The notes below the pieces were generated by a model that did not search any database, was not told where the DNA came from, and saw nothing but the letters and a program-made list of their open reading frames with translations. A DNA stretch of 16,374 nt from Avisuccinivibrio sp964424565 (GTDB lineage: Bacteria; Pseudomonadota; Gammaproteobacteria; Enterobacterales; Succinivibrionaceae): NCBI GenBank assembly GCA_964424565.1, contig CAYRIZ010000048.1, positions 1 to 16,374 on the forward strand, written 5' to 3'. The position numbers and the translations under genes are program-made. Positions 7,429 through 15,055 of this stretch are shown one piece after another (position 1 is the first letter of the stretch; the number at the start of each line of letters is the position of its first letter).

Positions 7429-8643
7429 TTACTGATGATAGTGCTTGAGGAAGTGCTCGAGACGATCGCAGGCGTCGTTGAGCACATCCACTGTGGGCAG
7501 GAAGACTATGCGGAAGTGATCCGGGGACGGCCAGTTGAAGCCTGTACCCTGCACGATCAGCATCTTTTCCTGCTTGAGCAGATCGAGGGCGAATTTCTGA
7601 TCGTCCTTGATATTGAACTTCTTGACGTCTATACGCGGGAACATATAGAGCGCACCCATGGGCTTGACCACGCTGATGCCGTCAATGGCCGACAGGCGCT
7701 GATACAAAGCCTCGCGCTGCGTATACAGGCGGCCGCCCGGCACAATCAGTTCATTAATGGACTGATAGCCGCCCAGAGCGGTCTGTATGGCGTACTGCAT
7801 GGGCACATTGGCGCACAGGCGCATGGCCATCATCATGTTGATGCCGTCAACATAGCCGCGGATGCGGGCCTTGGGACCGGTGATCACCATCCAGCCCTGG
7901 CGGAAGCCGCAGGCACGGTAGATTTTGGACAGACCATTGTAGGTGACCACATTGACATCGTCGGCCAGGGTGCACACGGAGCGGTGGGCCACATCATCAT
8001 AGAGGATCTTGTCGTAGATCTCATCGGAGAAGATGATGAGATCGTGCTGTCTGGCTATCTCAATCAAATCCTGCAGCACAGCTGTGCTGTAGACGGCGCC
8101 GGTGGGATTGTTGGGGTTGATGATCACTATACCGCGGGTGCGGGAGGTGATCTTCTTTTTGATGTCGTTGAGATCGGGGAACCAGCCGGCCTGCTCATCG
8201 CACATGTAGTGCACGGCGCGGCCGCCGGCCAAGCCTACACCGGCCGTCCACAGCGGGTAATCCGGAGCCGGGACCAGCACTTCATCGCCATTGTTGAGCA
8301 GGGCGTTGAGCGACATGGTGATGAGCTCGGACACGCCGTTGCCTATATAGACATCGTCGGCGTCCACATTCTTGAGGCCTTTCTGCTGATAATACTGGGC
8401 GATGGCTTTGCGGGCCTGGAAAATACCATTTGATTCACAGTAGCCCTGGGCATTGGGGAGGTTGCGTACTACATCGCGTACTACTTCCTCCGGTGCTTCA
8501 AAGTTGAAGCTTGCCATATTGCCTATATTGAGCTTTAAAATTCTGATGCCTTCATCTTCCATCCGGCAGGCTTCCTGATGAATCTTGCCGCGGATGTCAT
8601 AGCATACGTTGTCGAGCTTGTGTGATTTATCAATGATTTTCAT
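7429..8643 (-). CDS. alaA: glutamate-pyruvate (alanine) aminotransferase AlaA
   Basis: A PLP-dependent class I/II aminotransferase that makes alanine from pyruvate and glutamate in the cytoplasm. Very close to E. coli AlaA (405 residues) along its whole length: DNVCYDIRG, RNLPNAQGYCES, YIGNGVSEL, VPAPDYPLWTA, INPNNPTGAVYS, SDEIYDKILYDD and the PLP-lysine motif NGLSKIYRACGFRQGW. In the 404-residue form Lys240 is the Schiff-base lysine. An in-frame ATG at 8700 would add 19 residues (MGDIKTKGLS...). I prefer the ATG at 8643 because the protein then begins MKIIDKSHKLDN, matching the usual start, and GAGGG lies upstream. The longer start has GAGCGG three bases before it, so it is not excluded. The gene lies 260 bp downstream of dacB and 205 bp upstream of the methyltransferase gene, so it is probably its own unit. 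Confidence 0.93.
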   Translation of the reverse strand: MKIIDKSHKLDNVCYDIRGKIHQEACRMEDEGIRILKLNIGNMASFNFEAPEEVVRDVVRNLPNAQGYCESNGIFQARKAIAQYYQQKGLKNVDADDVYIGNGVSELITMSLNALLNNGDEVLVPAPDYPLWTAGVGLAGGRAVHYMCDEQAGWFPDLNDIKKKITSRTRGIVIINPNNPTGAVYSTAVLQDLIEIARQHDLIIFSDEIYDKILYDDVAHRSVCTLADDVNVVTYNGLSKIYRACGFRQGWMVITGPKARIRGYVDGINMMMAMRLCANVPMQYAIQTALGGYQSINELIVPGGRLYTQREALYQRLSAIDGISVVKPMGALYMFPRIDVKKFNIKDDQKFALDLLKQEKMLIVQGTGFNWPSPDHFRIVFLPTVDVLNDACDRLEHFLKHYHQ

Positions 8644-8784
8644 ATAACAACGACCCTCAGCCTGAGGCGTGCTCAGTCCTTTTGTTTTGATGTCTCCCAT
8701 TTACCGCTCAAAAGCGGACTGCTGTACTGCGGGCCTGCAGCAGGCTTCAGGACAGCATCCGGATGGTGAGAAAATAAATGTATA

Positions 8785-8809
8785 GCAGTAGAAATTTTTT
8801 ACATACTGC
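8785..8809. promoter_or_regulatory. 25-bp inverted repeat in the alaA leader/promoter region
   Basis: GCAGTA (8785-8790) and TACTGC (8804-8809) flank an A/T-rich 13-base centre. On the minus strand a TATACAT element, a possible -10 for alaA, overlaps its alaA-proximal edge. This arrangement would suit a repressor site at the alaA promoter. In E. coli alaA responds to Lrp; no Lrp claim is made from these bases. Confidence 0.3.
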
Positions 8810-8841
8810 CCGGGCTGGCGGGCAGTGAAGTGATTGTAGCA

Positions 8842-8871
8842 CCGAACAGGGCCGTTCGCGGCCTTTTTCGG
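8842..8871 (+). terminator. plus-strand UUCG-tetraloop terminator with no plus-strand gene
   Basis: GGCCG (8850-8854), TTCG loop (8855-8858), CGGCC (8859-8863) and five T residues (8864-8868) form a textbook intrinsic terminator read left to right. An outer CCGAA/TTCGG pairing (8842-8846 with 8867-8871) makes it more symmetric. The adjacent genes alaA and dacB both run right to left. On the minus strand the stem is followed by CTGTTCGG, which is a poor T-run, so it fits a plus-strand transcript better than the dacB end. Confidence 0.5.
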
Positions 8872-8902
8872 TCAGAGAGCAGATCTCTTGGATGTCCCGG
8901 GG

Positions 8903-10531
8903 CTAAAAATCGCGGCCCATGACCTCCTCATTGTAGATGTGCTCCAGCACGTAGCGCTCATAAGCCAGATGCGGGGAGGCCGTGCGTTTGAACCTGACCT
9001 GATCGCGCATTCTCTCGGTATAGGTAATGGCATTGGTAAACATCACAAAAGGCAGCAGACTGCCGCTTTTGCTGCGGATGAAGCCGGCCAGATTGGAAAC
9101 ATTCTGCAGGGTGCCGGTCTTGGCTATTACATTGAGCTTCAACGGCGGATTGATGGTGGAGGCGCGCCAGTGCAGGGTACCGGATTCGCCTGCTACCGGC
9201 AGCTTGTCAATCAGGTGCAGGGTGTCATCGTGATCGCGGATGTAGGTCAGCACTTCCAGCAGTTCGGCTGCAGTCAGCAGATTGTGGGCCGACAGTCCCG
9301 AGCCGTCCACTATATAGGCCGTGGAGAGATTGATGTCGGCATACTGACTGAGCACCGAGCGCAGGGCGCGGGCGGTGCGCGGATAGGTGGCCGGCAGGGA
9401 ATAGTACTCGCAGGCCAGATTTTTGGCTATGGCATCGGCATAGAGATTATTGGAGCGCAGCAGCATGTATTCCACCATCTGACCCAGGGGCGGGGACTGT
9501 ACCCGGGCTATCTCCACGCTGTCATTGGCCGGAGTGCGGACGGCGCTGATGCTGCCGCTGACCGGGATCTTCAGGCCATTTAGTATTTTGCCTGTCCAGG
9601 CTATGCCCCAGGCCACAGGATCGGCCACATCCAGCGACAGCGGAAAGGCCTTGCCCTGCTTGTCCATGGGAATGCAGCCGTCCAGCTGATAGCTGTTGCC
9701 CTGATGCAGATTGACCTCCAGCTCACAGTCGCCGCCGTAGTCGCGGGCATTGACCGCTATGGCCGAGGAGGTGACGGTGAGGGGCAGTCCGGTCGGAATC
9801 TTGGGAGTGGCGGGAGAGCCGGCCTCACCGTAGGTCAGCTCAATAAAAGTGCAGTTGCGGTTTAGGATCACCGCCGAGGCCGGAGCGGTAAAGCAGGAGG
9901 GAATATCCGCCCAGTTCCAGCCCTGGGCCCGGATGGGAGTGCCTACCCGGCTGATGTCCAGCAGCACATTGCCGTCTATGCGCTTTACCCCTTTTTTCTG
10001 CAGCTGCGTCAGCAGCTGACGGTAACTGTCCATAGTCAGTGTGGGATCGGCGGAAAATTTGATGGTGACATTGGAGTGCAGGGTGCCGTCGGCGTCGAGT
10101 ACCGGGCGGAAGTTGCCGTCTGCCGCCTGGGTCACTGCCTGGGACTGCAGCTGCAGTTTGGTATCAAAGGTAAAGTCCTCCCCCAGATACAGCGTGGCGG
10201 CCAGGGCAGTGATCAGCTTCTGCGTGGAGGCAGGATGAAAGTAAATATGCTGATTGACCCCCAAAATGTCGCTGCTGCCCGGCAGGCGGTAGGCCACGGC
10301 AATATTGGAGCCAGCCAGGCTTTCGGCACTGGCCTTGATGGCCTGAGCCGGGCTGCAGAGGACGGCAGCCGCCGTCAGGGCTGCTGTAACTGCTGTTTTC
10401 TGCAACAGGCGGGTATATAGGGCGAACAGGGTGGACAGCAGGGAAGGTTTGACCCCAAAGGCCGGAGCGCGGCGGCGTCTGATAAGTCTTGCAGGCAGAC
10501 GGACGGGCCTGCACAGAGCTGAGAAGTACAT
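8903..10531 (-). CDS. dacB: D-alanyl-D-alanine carboxypeptidase/endopeptidase, PBP4 type (S13)
   Basis: A 542-residue S13-family penicillin-binding protein that removes terminal D-Ala and cuts peptide cross-links in periplasmic peptidoglycan. All three active-site motifs are present in order: S102-T-Q-K105 (in HPASTQKLITALAA), S360-N-N362 (in LLRSNNLYADAIAKNL) and K471-T-G473 (in IAKTGTLQNVSNLAGFI). YIVDGSGLS (406-414) is also typical. E. coli DacB is 477 residues. The extra length lies partly in an Arg-rich N-terminus (1-40) before the apparent signal segment (about 43-64, ending SPAQA), so the true start may be downstream. No good internal ATG is seen; a TTG at codon 43 would give a classic signal peptide but lacks a Shine-Dalgarno. 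A TATTAT box lies about 20 bp before the annotated ATG, which makes the leader very short. glpQ diverges from it. Confidence 0.92.
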   Translation of the reverse strand: MYFSALCRPVRLPARLIRRRRAPAFGVKPSLLSTLFALYTRLLQKTAVTAALTAAAVLCSPAQAIKASAESLAGSNIAVAYRLPGSSDILGVNQHIYFHPASTQKLITALAATLYLGEDFTFDTKLQLQSQAVTQAADGNFRPVLDADGTLHSNVTIKFSADPTLTMDSYRQLLTQLQKKGVKRIDGNVLLDISRVGTPIRAQGWNWADIPSCFTAPASAVILNRNCTFIELTYGEAGSPATPKIPTGLPLTVTSSAIAVNARDYGGDCELEVNLHQGNSYQLDGCIPMDKQGKAFPLSLDVADPVAWGIAWTGKILNGLKIPVSGSISAVRTPANDSVEIARVQSPPLGQMVEYMLLRSNNLYADAIAKNLACEYYSLPATYPRTARALRSVLSQYADINLSTAYIVDGSGLSAHNLLTAAELLEVLTYIRDHDDTLHLIDKLPVAGESGTLHWRASTINPPLKLNVIAKTGTLQNVSNLAGFIRSKSGSLLPFVMFTNAITYTERMRDQVRFKRTASPHLAYERYVLEHIYNEEVMGRDF

Positions 10532-10765
10532 AATTTTCTTATAGATTCAGATAATATGCTGGAATTGCCAGAACAACGGCCTGCAGGAACAACTGTGCCG
10601 CAACTCACATTTTAAGAGCGACCGAGGCAGGATACAACAGCACCGGGGCCGCAGAGCGGGGAATAGTGGGCTTTGCCGGCTCTTTACCTTGCCTGCACGG
10701 GAAATTCATACAGCGTCCCTACAATGGACAGCAGATTGTATTTTTGACTGCCAAAGGGGACTACA
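10532..10765. other. divergent dacB/glpQ intergenic region
   Basis: This 234-bp gap must hold promoters for both divergent genes. On the minus strand TATTAT lies close to the dacB start without a clear -35. On the plus strand a strong Shine-Dalgarno (AGGGGA, five bases before ATG) serves glpQ, and a TACAAT lies about 40 bp before its ATG. No convincing CRP, Pho or GlpR site was recognised by eye. Confidence 0.4.
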
Positions 10766-11869
10766 ATGAACAAAAGCAGGTTATTTAAACATTTGGGTTT
10801 GTCCGCAGCTCTTTACTGCTGCCTGATATCGGGAGCCGCCATGGCACAGGAAAATTTGGAAAAAACAATCATCGCCCACCGCGGGGCCAGTGCTTATCTG
10901 CCTGAGCACACCCTGGAATCCAAGGCTCTGGCCTATGCCATGGGAGTGCCTTACCTGGAGCAGGATCTGGCCATGAGCCGGGACGATCATCTGATAGTGA
11001 TCCACGATCGCTTCCTCGACCGCGTCACCGATGTGGCCGACAAATTCCCCGGCCGGGCCCGGGCCGACGGCCGCTTCTATGTGATCGATTTCACCCTGGA
11101 GGAGCTCAAATCCCTGCGCTTTACCGAAGGCTTTACTCCCCGGGATGGTCAGAGAGTGGCCGACTATCCCGACCGCTTCCCCATGTTCGCCTCAGACTTC
11201 AGACTGCATACCTTTGAGGAGGAAATCGAGTTCATTCAGGGGATGAACAAGACCATGGGCGGCAATGTAGGGCTGTATGTGGAAACCAAGGCTCCCTGGT
11301 TCCACAAACAGGAAGGCAAGGATATTTCCCGTGCCACCCTGGAGGTGCTGAAAAAATACGGCTATGACAGCAGGGACAGCAGGGTGATCTTTCAGACCTT
11401 TGACTATCCCGATCTCAAGTATGTGCGCGAGGAGCTGATGCCGGAGCTGGATATGGATCTGACCTGCGTCATTCTCATTACCTCCAGCCCCGATGAAACC
11501 TATGAACTGGTAGACGGCAGCTGGCGGCGCTTTGACTACAAGTGGCTGCTGGACGAGAAGAATATGCCTGAGATCGCCCGCTATGCCGACGGTGCCGGCC
11601 CGGACTATCACATGCTGATAGATGAGGAGGCCTCGCGTCAGGGCCATATTGTGGTCAATGATCTTACAGCCAAATTCCACGCCCACGGCATGATGGTGCA
11701 TCCCTATACCATCCGCAAGGACCGCCTGCCTGCTTATGCCTCCTCAGTAGATGAGCTTTATGATGCCGTACTCTGCCGGGCCGGAGCCGACGGCGTGTTT
11801 ACCGATTTTCCCGATCTGGGGATCAATTTCGTCCGGGCCAGGTCTGCTGACGGCAGCTGTAAGTTTTAG
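10766..11869 (+). CDS. glpQ: periplasmic glycerophosphodiester phosphodiesterase GlpQ
   Basis: The 367-residue product hydrolyses deacylated phospholipids (glycerophosphodiesters) to sn-glycerol 3-phosphate and an alcohol. A signal peptide is visible at 1-27 (basic start, hydrophobic core, ISGAAMA cleavage), so it acts in the periplasm. The GDPD catalytic residues lie in IIAHRGASAYLPEHTLES (His38, Arg39, Glu47), YLEQDL (Glu65, Asp67) and VIHDRFLDRVTDV (His80). Length and sequence match E. coli GlpQ (358 residues) all along, including TFEEEIEFIQGMN, APWFHKQEGKDI, GPDYHMLIDE, VHPYTIRKDRLP and GVFTDFPD. The expected partner GlpT (glycerol-3-phosphate antiporter), next to glpQ in E. coli, is absent from this window. 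fabV follows 153 bp downstream in the same direction; no clear terminator lies between them. Confidence 0.96.
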   Translation: MNKSRLFKHLGLSAALYCCLISGAAMAQENLEKTIIAHRGASAYLPEHTLESKALAYAMGVPYLEQDLAMSRDDHLIVIHDRFLDRVTDVADKFPGRARADGRFYVIDFTLEELKSLRFTEGFTPRDGQRVADYPDRFPMFASDFRLHTFEEEIEFIQGMNKTMGGNVGLYVETKAPWFHKQEGKDISRATLEVLKKYGYDSRDSRVIFQTFDYPDLKYVREELMPELDMDLTCVILITSSPDETYELVDGSWRRFDYKWLLDEKNMPEIARYADGAGPDYHMLIDEEASRQGHIVVNDLTAKFHAHGMMVHPYTIRKDRLPAYASSVDELYDAVLCRAGADGVFTDFPDLGINFVRARSADGSCKF

Positions 11870-11925
11870 GCTGACTGCAGGGCGCGGGGACACAGACCTC
11901 AGGGGCGGGGGCAAAGCGAATCGTT

Positions 11926-11931
11926 TATAAT
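11926..11931 (+). promoter_or_regulatory. candidate -10 box (TATAAT) for fabV
   Basis: A perfect TATAAT lies about 92 bp before the fabV ATG in an otherwise very GC-rich gap. No recognisable -35 lies at normal spacing. A second A/T-rich patch (TCAAAATTTTG, near 11987-11997) closer to the start could also belong to the promoter. Support is by eye only. Confidence 0.3.
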
Positions 11932-12022
11932 GAAGCAGGGAAAAACTGCCGCGGGTCCGGGCACTGCTACCGGGCGCGGGCGGTATGTCAAAATTTTGCT
12001 TTAGTCTATTCACAGGAGCGCT

Positions 12023-13219
12023 ATGATTATTGAACCTAAGGTCCGCGGCTTCATCTGCGTGACTACCCACCCTGAAGGCTGCAGAGCCAATGTAAAATCT
12101 CAGATCGATTATGTCAAAAGCCAGGGACAGATTGCCGGCGGCCCCAAAAAGGTCCTGGTGATCGGTGCCTCCACCGGCTACGGCCTGGCCTCGCGCATCA
12201 GTGCTGCTTTCGGCTCCGGGGCCGCCACTATAGGTGTGTTCTTTGAGAAGCCGGGCACTGCCAAGCGTCCGGGCAGCGCCGGCTGGTACAACACCGCTGC
12301 CTTTACTGAATTTGCCGCCGCCGAGGGGCTGTATGCCAAAAACCTCAATGCCGATGCCTTCTCCGATGCCTGCCGCGAGGAAGTGATCAAGGTCATTAAG
12401 GAAGATTTGGGTCAGGTAGACATGGTGGTCTACTCCCTGGCCGCTCCGGTGCGCAAGATGCCGGGTACAGGTGAGGTGGTGCGCTCCTCCTTAAAGCCCA
12501 TAGGCCAGACCTACACTTCCACGGCCATAGATACCAACAAGGATGAAATCATCGAAGCTTCCATAGAGCCGGCCACGGAGCAGGAAGTGGAGAACACCGT
12601 CAAGGTCATGGGCGGTCAGGACTGGGAGCTGTGGATTCAGGCCCTGTCTGCCGCCGGTGTGCTGGCTGAGGGCTGCAAGACCGTGGCCTACAGCTATATA
12701 GGCACTGAGATCACCTGGCCCATCTACTGGCATGGTACTCTGGGCCAGGCCAAGGAAGATCTGGACCGGGCTGCCGCTGCCAACCGGCAGGTGCTGCAGG
12801 CTGTGGGCGGTGATGCCCGCGTGGCTGTACTCAAGTCAGTGGTCACTCAGGCCTCCTCCGCCATTCCGGTGATGCCGCTGTATATTTCCATCTGCTTTAA
12901 GGTCATGCGTCAGCAGGGCTGCTATGAGAGCGTGATTGAGCATATTTACCGCATGTTTGCCAAGTCCCTCTACGGCAGCGAGTGTGAGCTTGATGCCGAA
13001 GGCCGCGTGCGCATGGACAGCTGGGAGCTCGAGCCGGCCGTGCAGGGTGAGTGCAAGGCTCTGTGGCCGCAGATCACCACCGCCAACTTAAAGGATCTGA
13101 CCGACTACGAGGACTACAAGAAGCAGTTCCTGCAGCTGTTCGGCTTTGAAGTGGCCGGGGTGGACTACAGCCTCGACAGCAATCCTGAAGTGAATTTCGA
13201 TCTGATTTCCCTGATCTAA
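12023..13219 (+). CDS. fabV: enoyl-ACP reductase FabV (trans-2-enoyl reductase, NADH)
   Basis: The 398-residue product reduces trans-2-enoyl-ACP in the last step of each fatty-acid elongation cycle, in the cytoplasm. It starts MIIEPKVRGFICVTTHPEGC, as FabV proteins do. The Rossmann nucleotide-binding motif is VLVIGASTGYGLASRI (44-59), including the Tyr53 region of TGYG. The FabV active-site signature Y-x8-K is Tyr235 to Lys244 in YWHGTLGQAK, preceded by the conserved Tyr225. Length equals the family norm of about 400 residues. FabV differs from the shorter FabI (Y-x6-K) and is known to be insensitive to triclosan. The start is backed by AGGAG four bases before the ATG. It lies downstream of glpQ but probably has its own promoter. 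A strong bidirectional terminator follows at 13311-13334. Confidence 0.97.
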   Translation: MIIEPKVRGFICVTTHPEGCRANVKSQIDYVKSQGQIAGGPKKVLVIGASTGYGLASRISAAFGSGAATIGVFFEKPGTAKRPGSAGWYNTAAFTEFAAAEGLYAKNLNADAFSDACREEVIKVIKEDLGQVDMVVYSLAAPVRKMPGTGEVVRSSLKPIGQTYTSTAIDTNKDEIIEASIEPATEQEVENTVKVMGGQDWELWIQALSAAGVLAEGCKTVAYSYIGTEITWPIYWHGTLGQAKEDLDRAAAANRQVLQAVGGDARVAVLKSVVTQASSAIPVMPLYISICFKVMRQQGCYESVIEHIYRMFAKSLYGSECELDAEGRVRMDSWELEPAVQGECKALWPQITTANLKDLTDYEDYKKQFLQLFGFEVAGVDYSLDSNPEVNFDLISLI

Positions 13220-13310
13220 GATCCAGTCCGCCAGCCTGATCCGGCGGCGGATTTTGGCCATGGTCCCCGGGGAGTACAAAGCCCTGATGGGATCACAGTA
13301 AACCCCAAAC

Positions 13311-13334
13311 AAAAGCTGCAGCGATGCAGCTTTT
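13311..13334. terminator. bidirectional intrinsic terminator between fabV and the LacI-type gene
   Basis: AAAAGCTGCA (13311-13320) and TGCAGCTTTT (13325-13334) form a perfect 10-bp stem around GCGA. T-runs follow on both strands: TTTTATT to the right and TTTTGTTT to the left. It lies between two convergent genes and can end both transcripts. Confidence 0.9.
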
Positions 13335-13380
13335 ATTGTGCCCGGCAGGTGATGGAGGATAACCTCCCCCCCTGTCCTGA

Positions 13381-14454
13381 TTACAGTTTTTCTGCCTGCA
13401 CCGCCAGTTCCCGCAGCATTTGGGCCAGCTGCGGTCCCCGGCAGCCGGCGGCGGAGACGGGGGCACAGGACTGCCTGACAATCAGGCTGGTGCGCAGCAC
13501 CGAGGAGGCGGCATCCTCAGGATTGCTCAGGATGGTATCTATGGCTATGCGGCACTGCCGGTCGCGATCCAAACCCACTGTGGTCAGCGGCGGATGGTAA
13601 TACTCGCTGTCAATGGTATTGTCATAGCCTATGACCGAGACATCCTCCGGCACCCGCAGGCCGCTTTGTCTGATGGCGGAGATGGCACCCAGGGCCATTT
13701 GATCATTGCCTACCAGCACCGCGGTGGCACCGCGGGAGCGGTGCAGGATTTTGGTCATGGCTTCAAAGCCGCTGGAAGCAGACCAGTCGCCAGGCTCGCA
13801 GTCCACTACTTCCATGCCGGTGTGTTTTAGTCCGTCAAACCAGGAATCGCAGCGCAGACGGGAGGAGATGTTGTTTTCCGGTCCCGGGAGCAGCGCCACC
13901 TTTTTGTGGCCCAATTTGTGTAAATGCTCTATGGAGGCCATGGTGCCGTCGCGCGGATTGAAGCTGACATTGAGTACAGAGCTGAAGGGATCTACTTCCA
14001 GAAACACAAAGTACAGATCGGGATAATCAGCGGCCAGCTGCTCGGCTGTCTGACTGGGCAGGGGCACATTGATCAAAATCCTGCTGATGAGCTGTCCTTT
14101 GAGATTGTTGATGCAGGAGCTGACTTCCTCGTAGGAGCTGTCGTCAATCATGGTCATCAGCAGATCGTAATGCCGCAGCCTGGCGTAGTGGCGTATGCCC
14201 TCCATCAGATCGGAGGGAGCCTGCAGGCTGCGGCTGACATTGATCAGTCCTATGACCTGTCGCTCTGATTTGCTCAACTGCTGTGCCAGCAGATTGGGAA
14301 CGTATTTCAGATCCCTGATGGCCTGTTCTATTTTGTCCTTGGTGGCCTGTGATACATTGCATGACTTGTTCAGGACGCGCGAAACGGTCTGATAGGATAC
14401 CCCAGCCTGCCGGGCTACGTCATGCATGGTAACCTTTTTCGTTTTTATGCCCAT
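13381..14454 (-). CDS. LacI-family transcriptional repressor, close to LacI itself
   Basis: The 357-residue product has an N-terminal helix-turn-helix, VTMHDVARQAGVSYQTVSRV (8-27), and hinge YVPNLLAQQL. A periplasmic-binding-type effector core follows. Its recognition residues Tyr21, Gln22 and Arg26 equal Tyr17, Gln18 and Arg22 of E. coli LacI (360 residues). Core motifs also follow LacI: RDGTMASIEHLHKLGHKKVA, GDWSASSGF, LVGNDQMALGAISAI, SGLRVPEDVSVIGYDNT and PPLTT. The Arg, Trp, Asn and Asp sugar-contact positions (R197, W220, N246, D274 in LacI) look kept. The positions of LacI Asp149 and Gln291 appear to be Pro134 and Leu295. The frame extends upstream to 14661, but the added residues look non-coding, so I take the ATG at 14454. 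Its Shine-Dalgarno is weak. The C-terminal tail lacks a clear Leu-heptad like that of tetrameric LacI. It diverges from the porin gene and may control it. Confidence 0.9.
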   Translation of the reverse strand: MGIKTKKVTMHDVARQAGVSYQTVSRVLNKSCNVSQATKDKIEQAIRDLKYVPNLLAQQLSKSERQVIGLINVSRSLQAPSDLMEGIRHYARLRHYDLLMTMIDDSSYEEVSSCINNLKGQLISRILINVPLPSQTAEQLAADYPDLYFVFLEVDPFSSVLNVSFNPRDGTMASIEHLHKLGHKKVALLPGPENNISSRLRCDSWFDGLKHTGMEVVDCEPGDWSASSGFEAMTKILHRSRGATAVLVGNDQMALGAISAIRQSGLRVPEDVSVIGYDNTIDSEYYHPPLTTVGLDRDRQCRIAIDTILSNPEDAASSVLRTSLIVRQSCAPVSAAGCRGPQLAQMLRELAVQAEKL

Positions 14455-14470
14455 CACTGTAGATCCAGTG
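14455..14470. promoter_or_regulatory. inverted repeat abutting the repressor start codon
   Basis: CACTG (14455-14459) and CAGTG (14466-14470) flank TAGATC directly upstream of the chosen ATG. The short palindrome covers the place where a ribosome site should be. It could be an autoregulatory operator or a stem that lowers translation. The arms are only five bases, so chance is possible. Confidence 0.2.
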
Positions 14471-14526
14471 TCATACAGCCCCGCGGCAGCATGATCTCTG
14501 CCCGGGCCTGTCTTAAATAAATGCCA

Positions 14527-14556
14527 AAAGGCACCGCAGTCTGCAGGCTGTGGTGC
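14527..14556 (-). terminator. terminator-like hairpin in the repressor leader
   Basis: On the minus strand GCACCACAG (14556-14548) pairs with CTGCGGTGC (14539-14531), with one A-C mismatch in nine, around an eight-base loop. It is followed by CTTTTGGCATTTATTT. It lies about 75 bp before the repressor ATG. It may end leftward transcripts from the gap, or act as an attenuator of the repressor message. Confidence 0.3.
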
Positions 14557-14663
14557 TGTGGGGTACGGGCATATATACATACACTTCCTTTCCCTGTCCC
14601 CGGTTGCTGATTGTTTGCTTCTGCTGCAGTCGCCTCGCCTTTTTTGATCGTAATTAGTCACAC

Positions 14664-14684
14664 AAATGTGATCGGATCGCTTTT
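14664..14684 (+). promoter_or_regulatory. lac-operator-like site, repressor-proximal
   Basis: Aligned without gaps to the 21-bp E. coli lacO1, 15 positions agree, and TGTGATCGGAT differs from the lacO1 core TGTGAGCGGAT at one base in eleven. The spacing between half-sites is of lac type rather than CRP type. It overlaps a TCACA-N4-TGTGA palindrome (14658-14671). It lies about 210 bp upstream of the repressor start and 479 bp from the porin-proximal site. Support is sequence resemblance plus the LacI-like recognition helix of the adjacent gene. Confidence 0.45.
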
Positions 14685-15015
14685 CCGGCCAAAGACTGAT
14701 GTCTGCAGAGACAGCATGCGGCCGGGGCGGGAGGAGACAAATTCTCCTCTGAAGCTCAGCTGCAGAAAAAGATCAGCATTATCAATATTAACATACGGCC
14801 GCAGCCCTTTTAAATCAGCTGATGTCTGTGTGTCCGGCCGTGGTGACAAAAAGCCCTGTTTATGCCCGGGATCGCCCGCAGACAGGGCATTCTGCCCGAT
14901 TTTGGGCCATGATGGTGCAGCGGCGCGGCTCTGTGGCTTTGGCCTGGCACCTATGGCGGTGCTGCCTGCCGCCGGCTGCATATATTATCTGGTGATTTAT
15001 GATAAATACCAAACA

Positions 15016-15041
15016 CAATATGTTTACATGATCACATATTG
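15016..15041. promoter_or_regulatory. 26-bp palindrome with CRP-like core
   Basis: CAATATGT (15016-15023) and ACATATTG (15034-15041) are perfect inverted arms around a ten-base centre. Inside is TGTTT-N6-TCACA (15021-15036), matching the CRP consensus TGTGA-N6-TCACA at eight of ten bases with the correct spacing. It lies about 113 bp upstream of the predicted porin transcription start. CRP activation of porin and sugar genes is common in this class; binding here is inferred. Confidence 0.5.
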
Positions 15042-15055
15042 CGAATGCAAAAAAC

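Noticed and set aside
7294..8433. Long plus-strand open frame (379 codons) opposite alaA
   Set aside because: It is antisense to a very well conserved AlaA and has no recognisable domain; long antisense frames are common in GC-biased genes.
13220..13310. Possible small gene between fabV and its terminator
   Set aside because: No start codon with a ribosome site or sensible frame was found in this short spacer.
14455..14661. Upstream extension of the LacI-type repressor to 14661
   Set aside because: The extra 69 residues lack family similarity, and LacI proteins begin a few residues before the helix-turn-helix, as the ATG at 14454 gives.
14722..14740. GGGAGGAG as a MalT box for the LamB-like porin
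   Set aside because: Only one partial copy is seen; MalT control needs several properly arranged boxes, and the adjacent regulator is LacI type.
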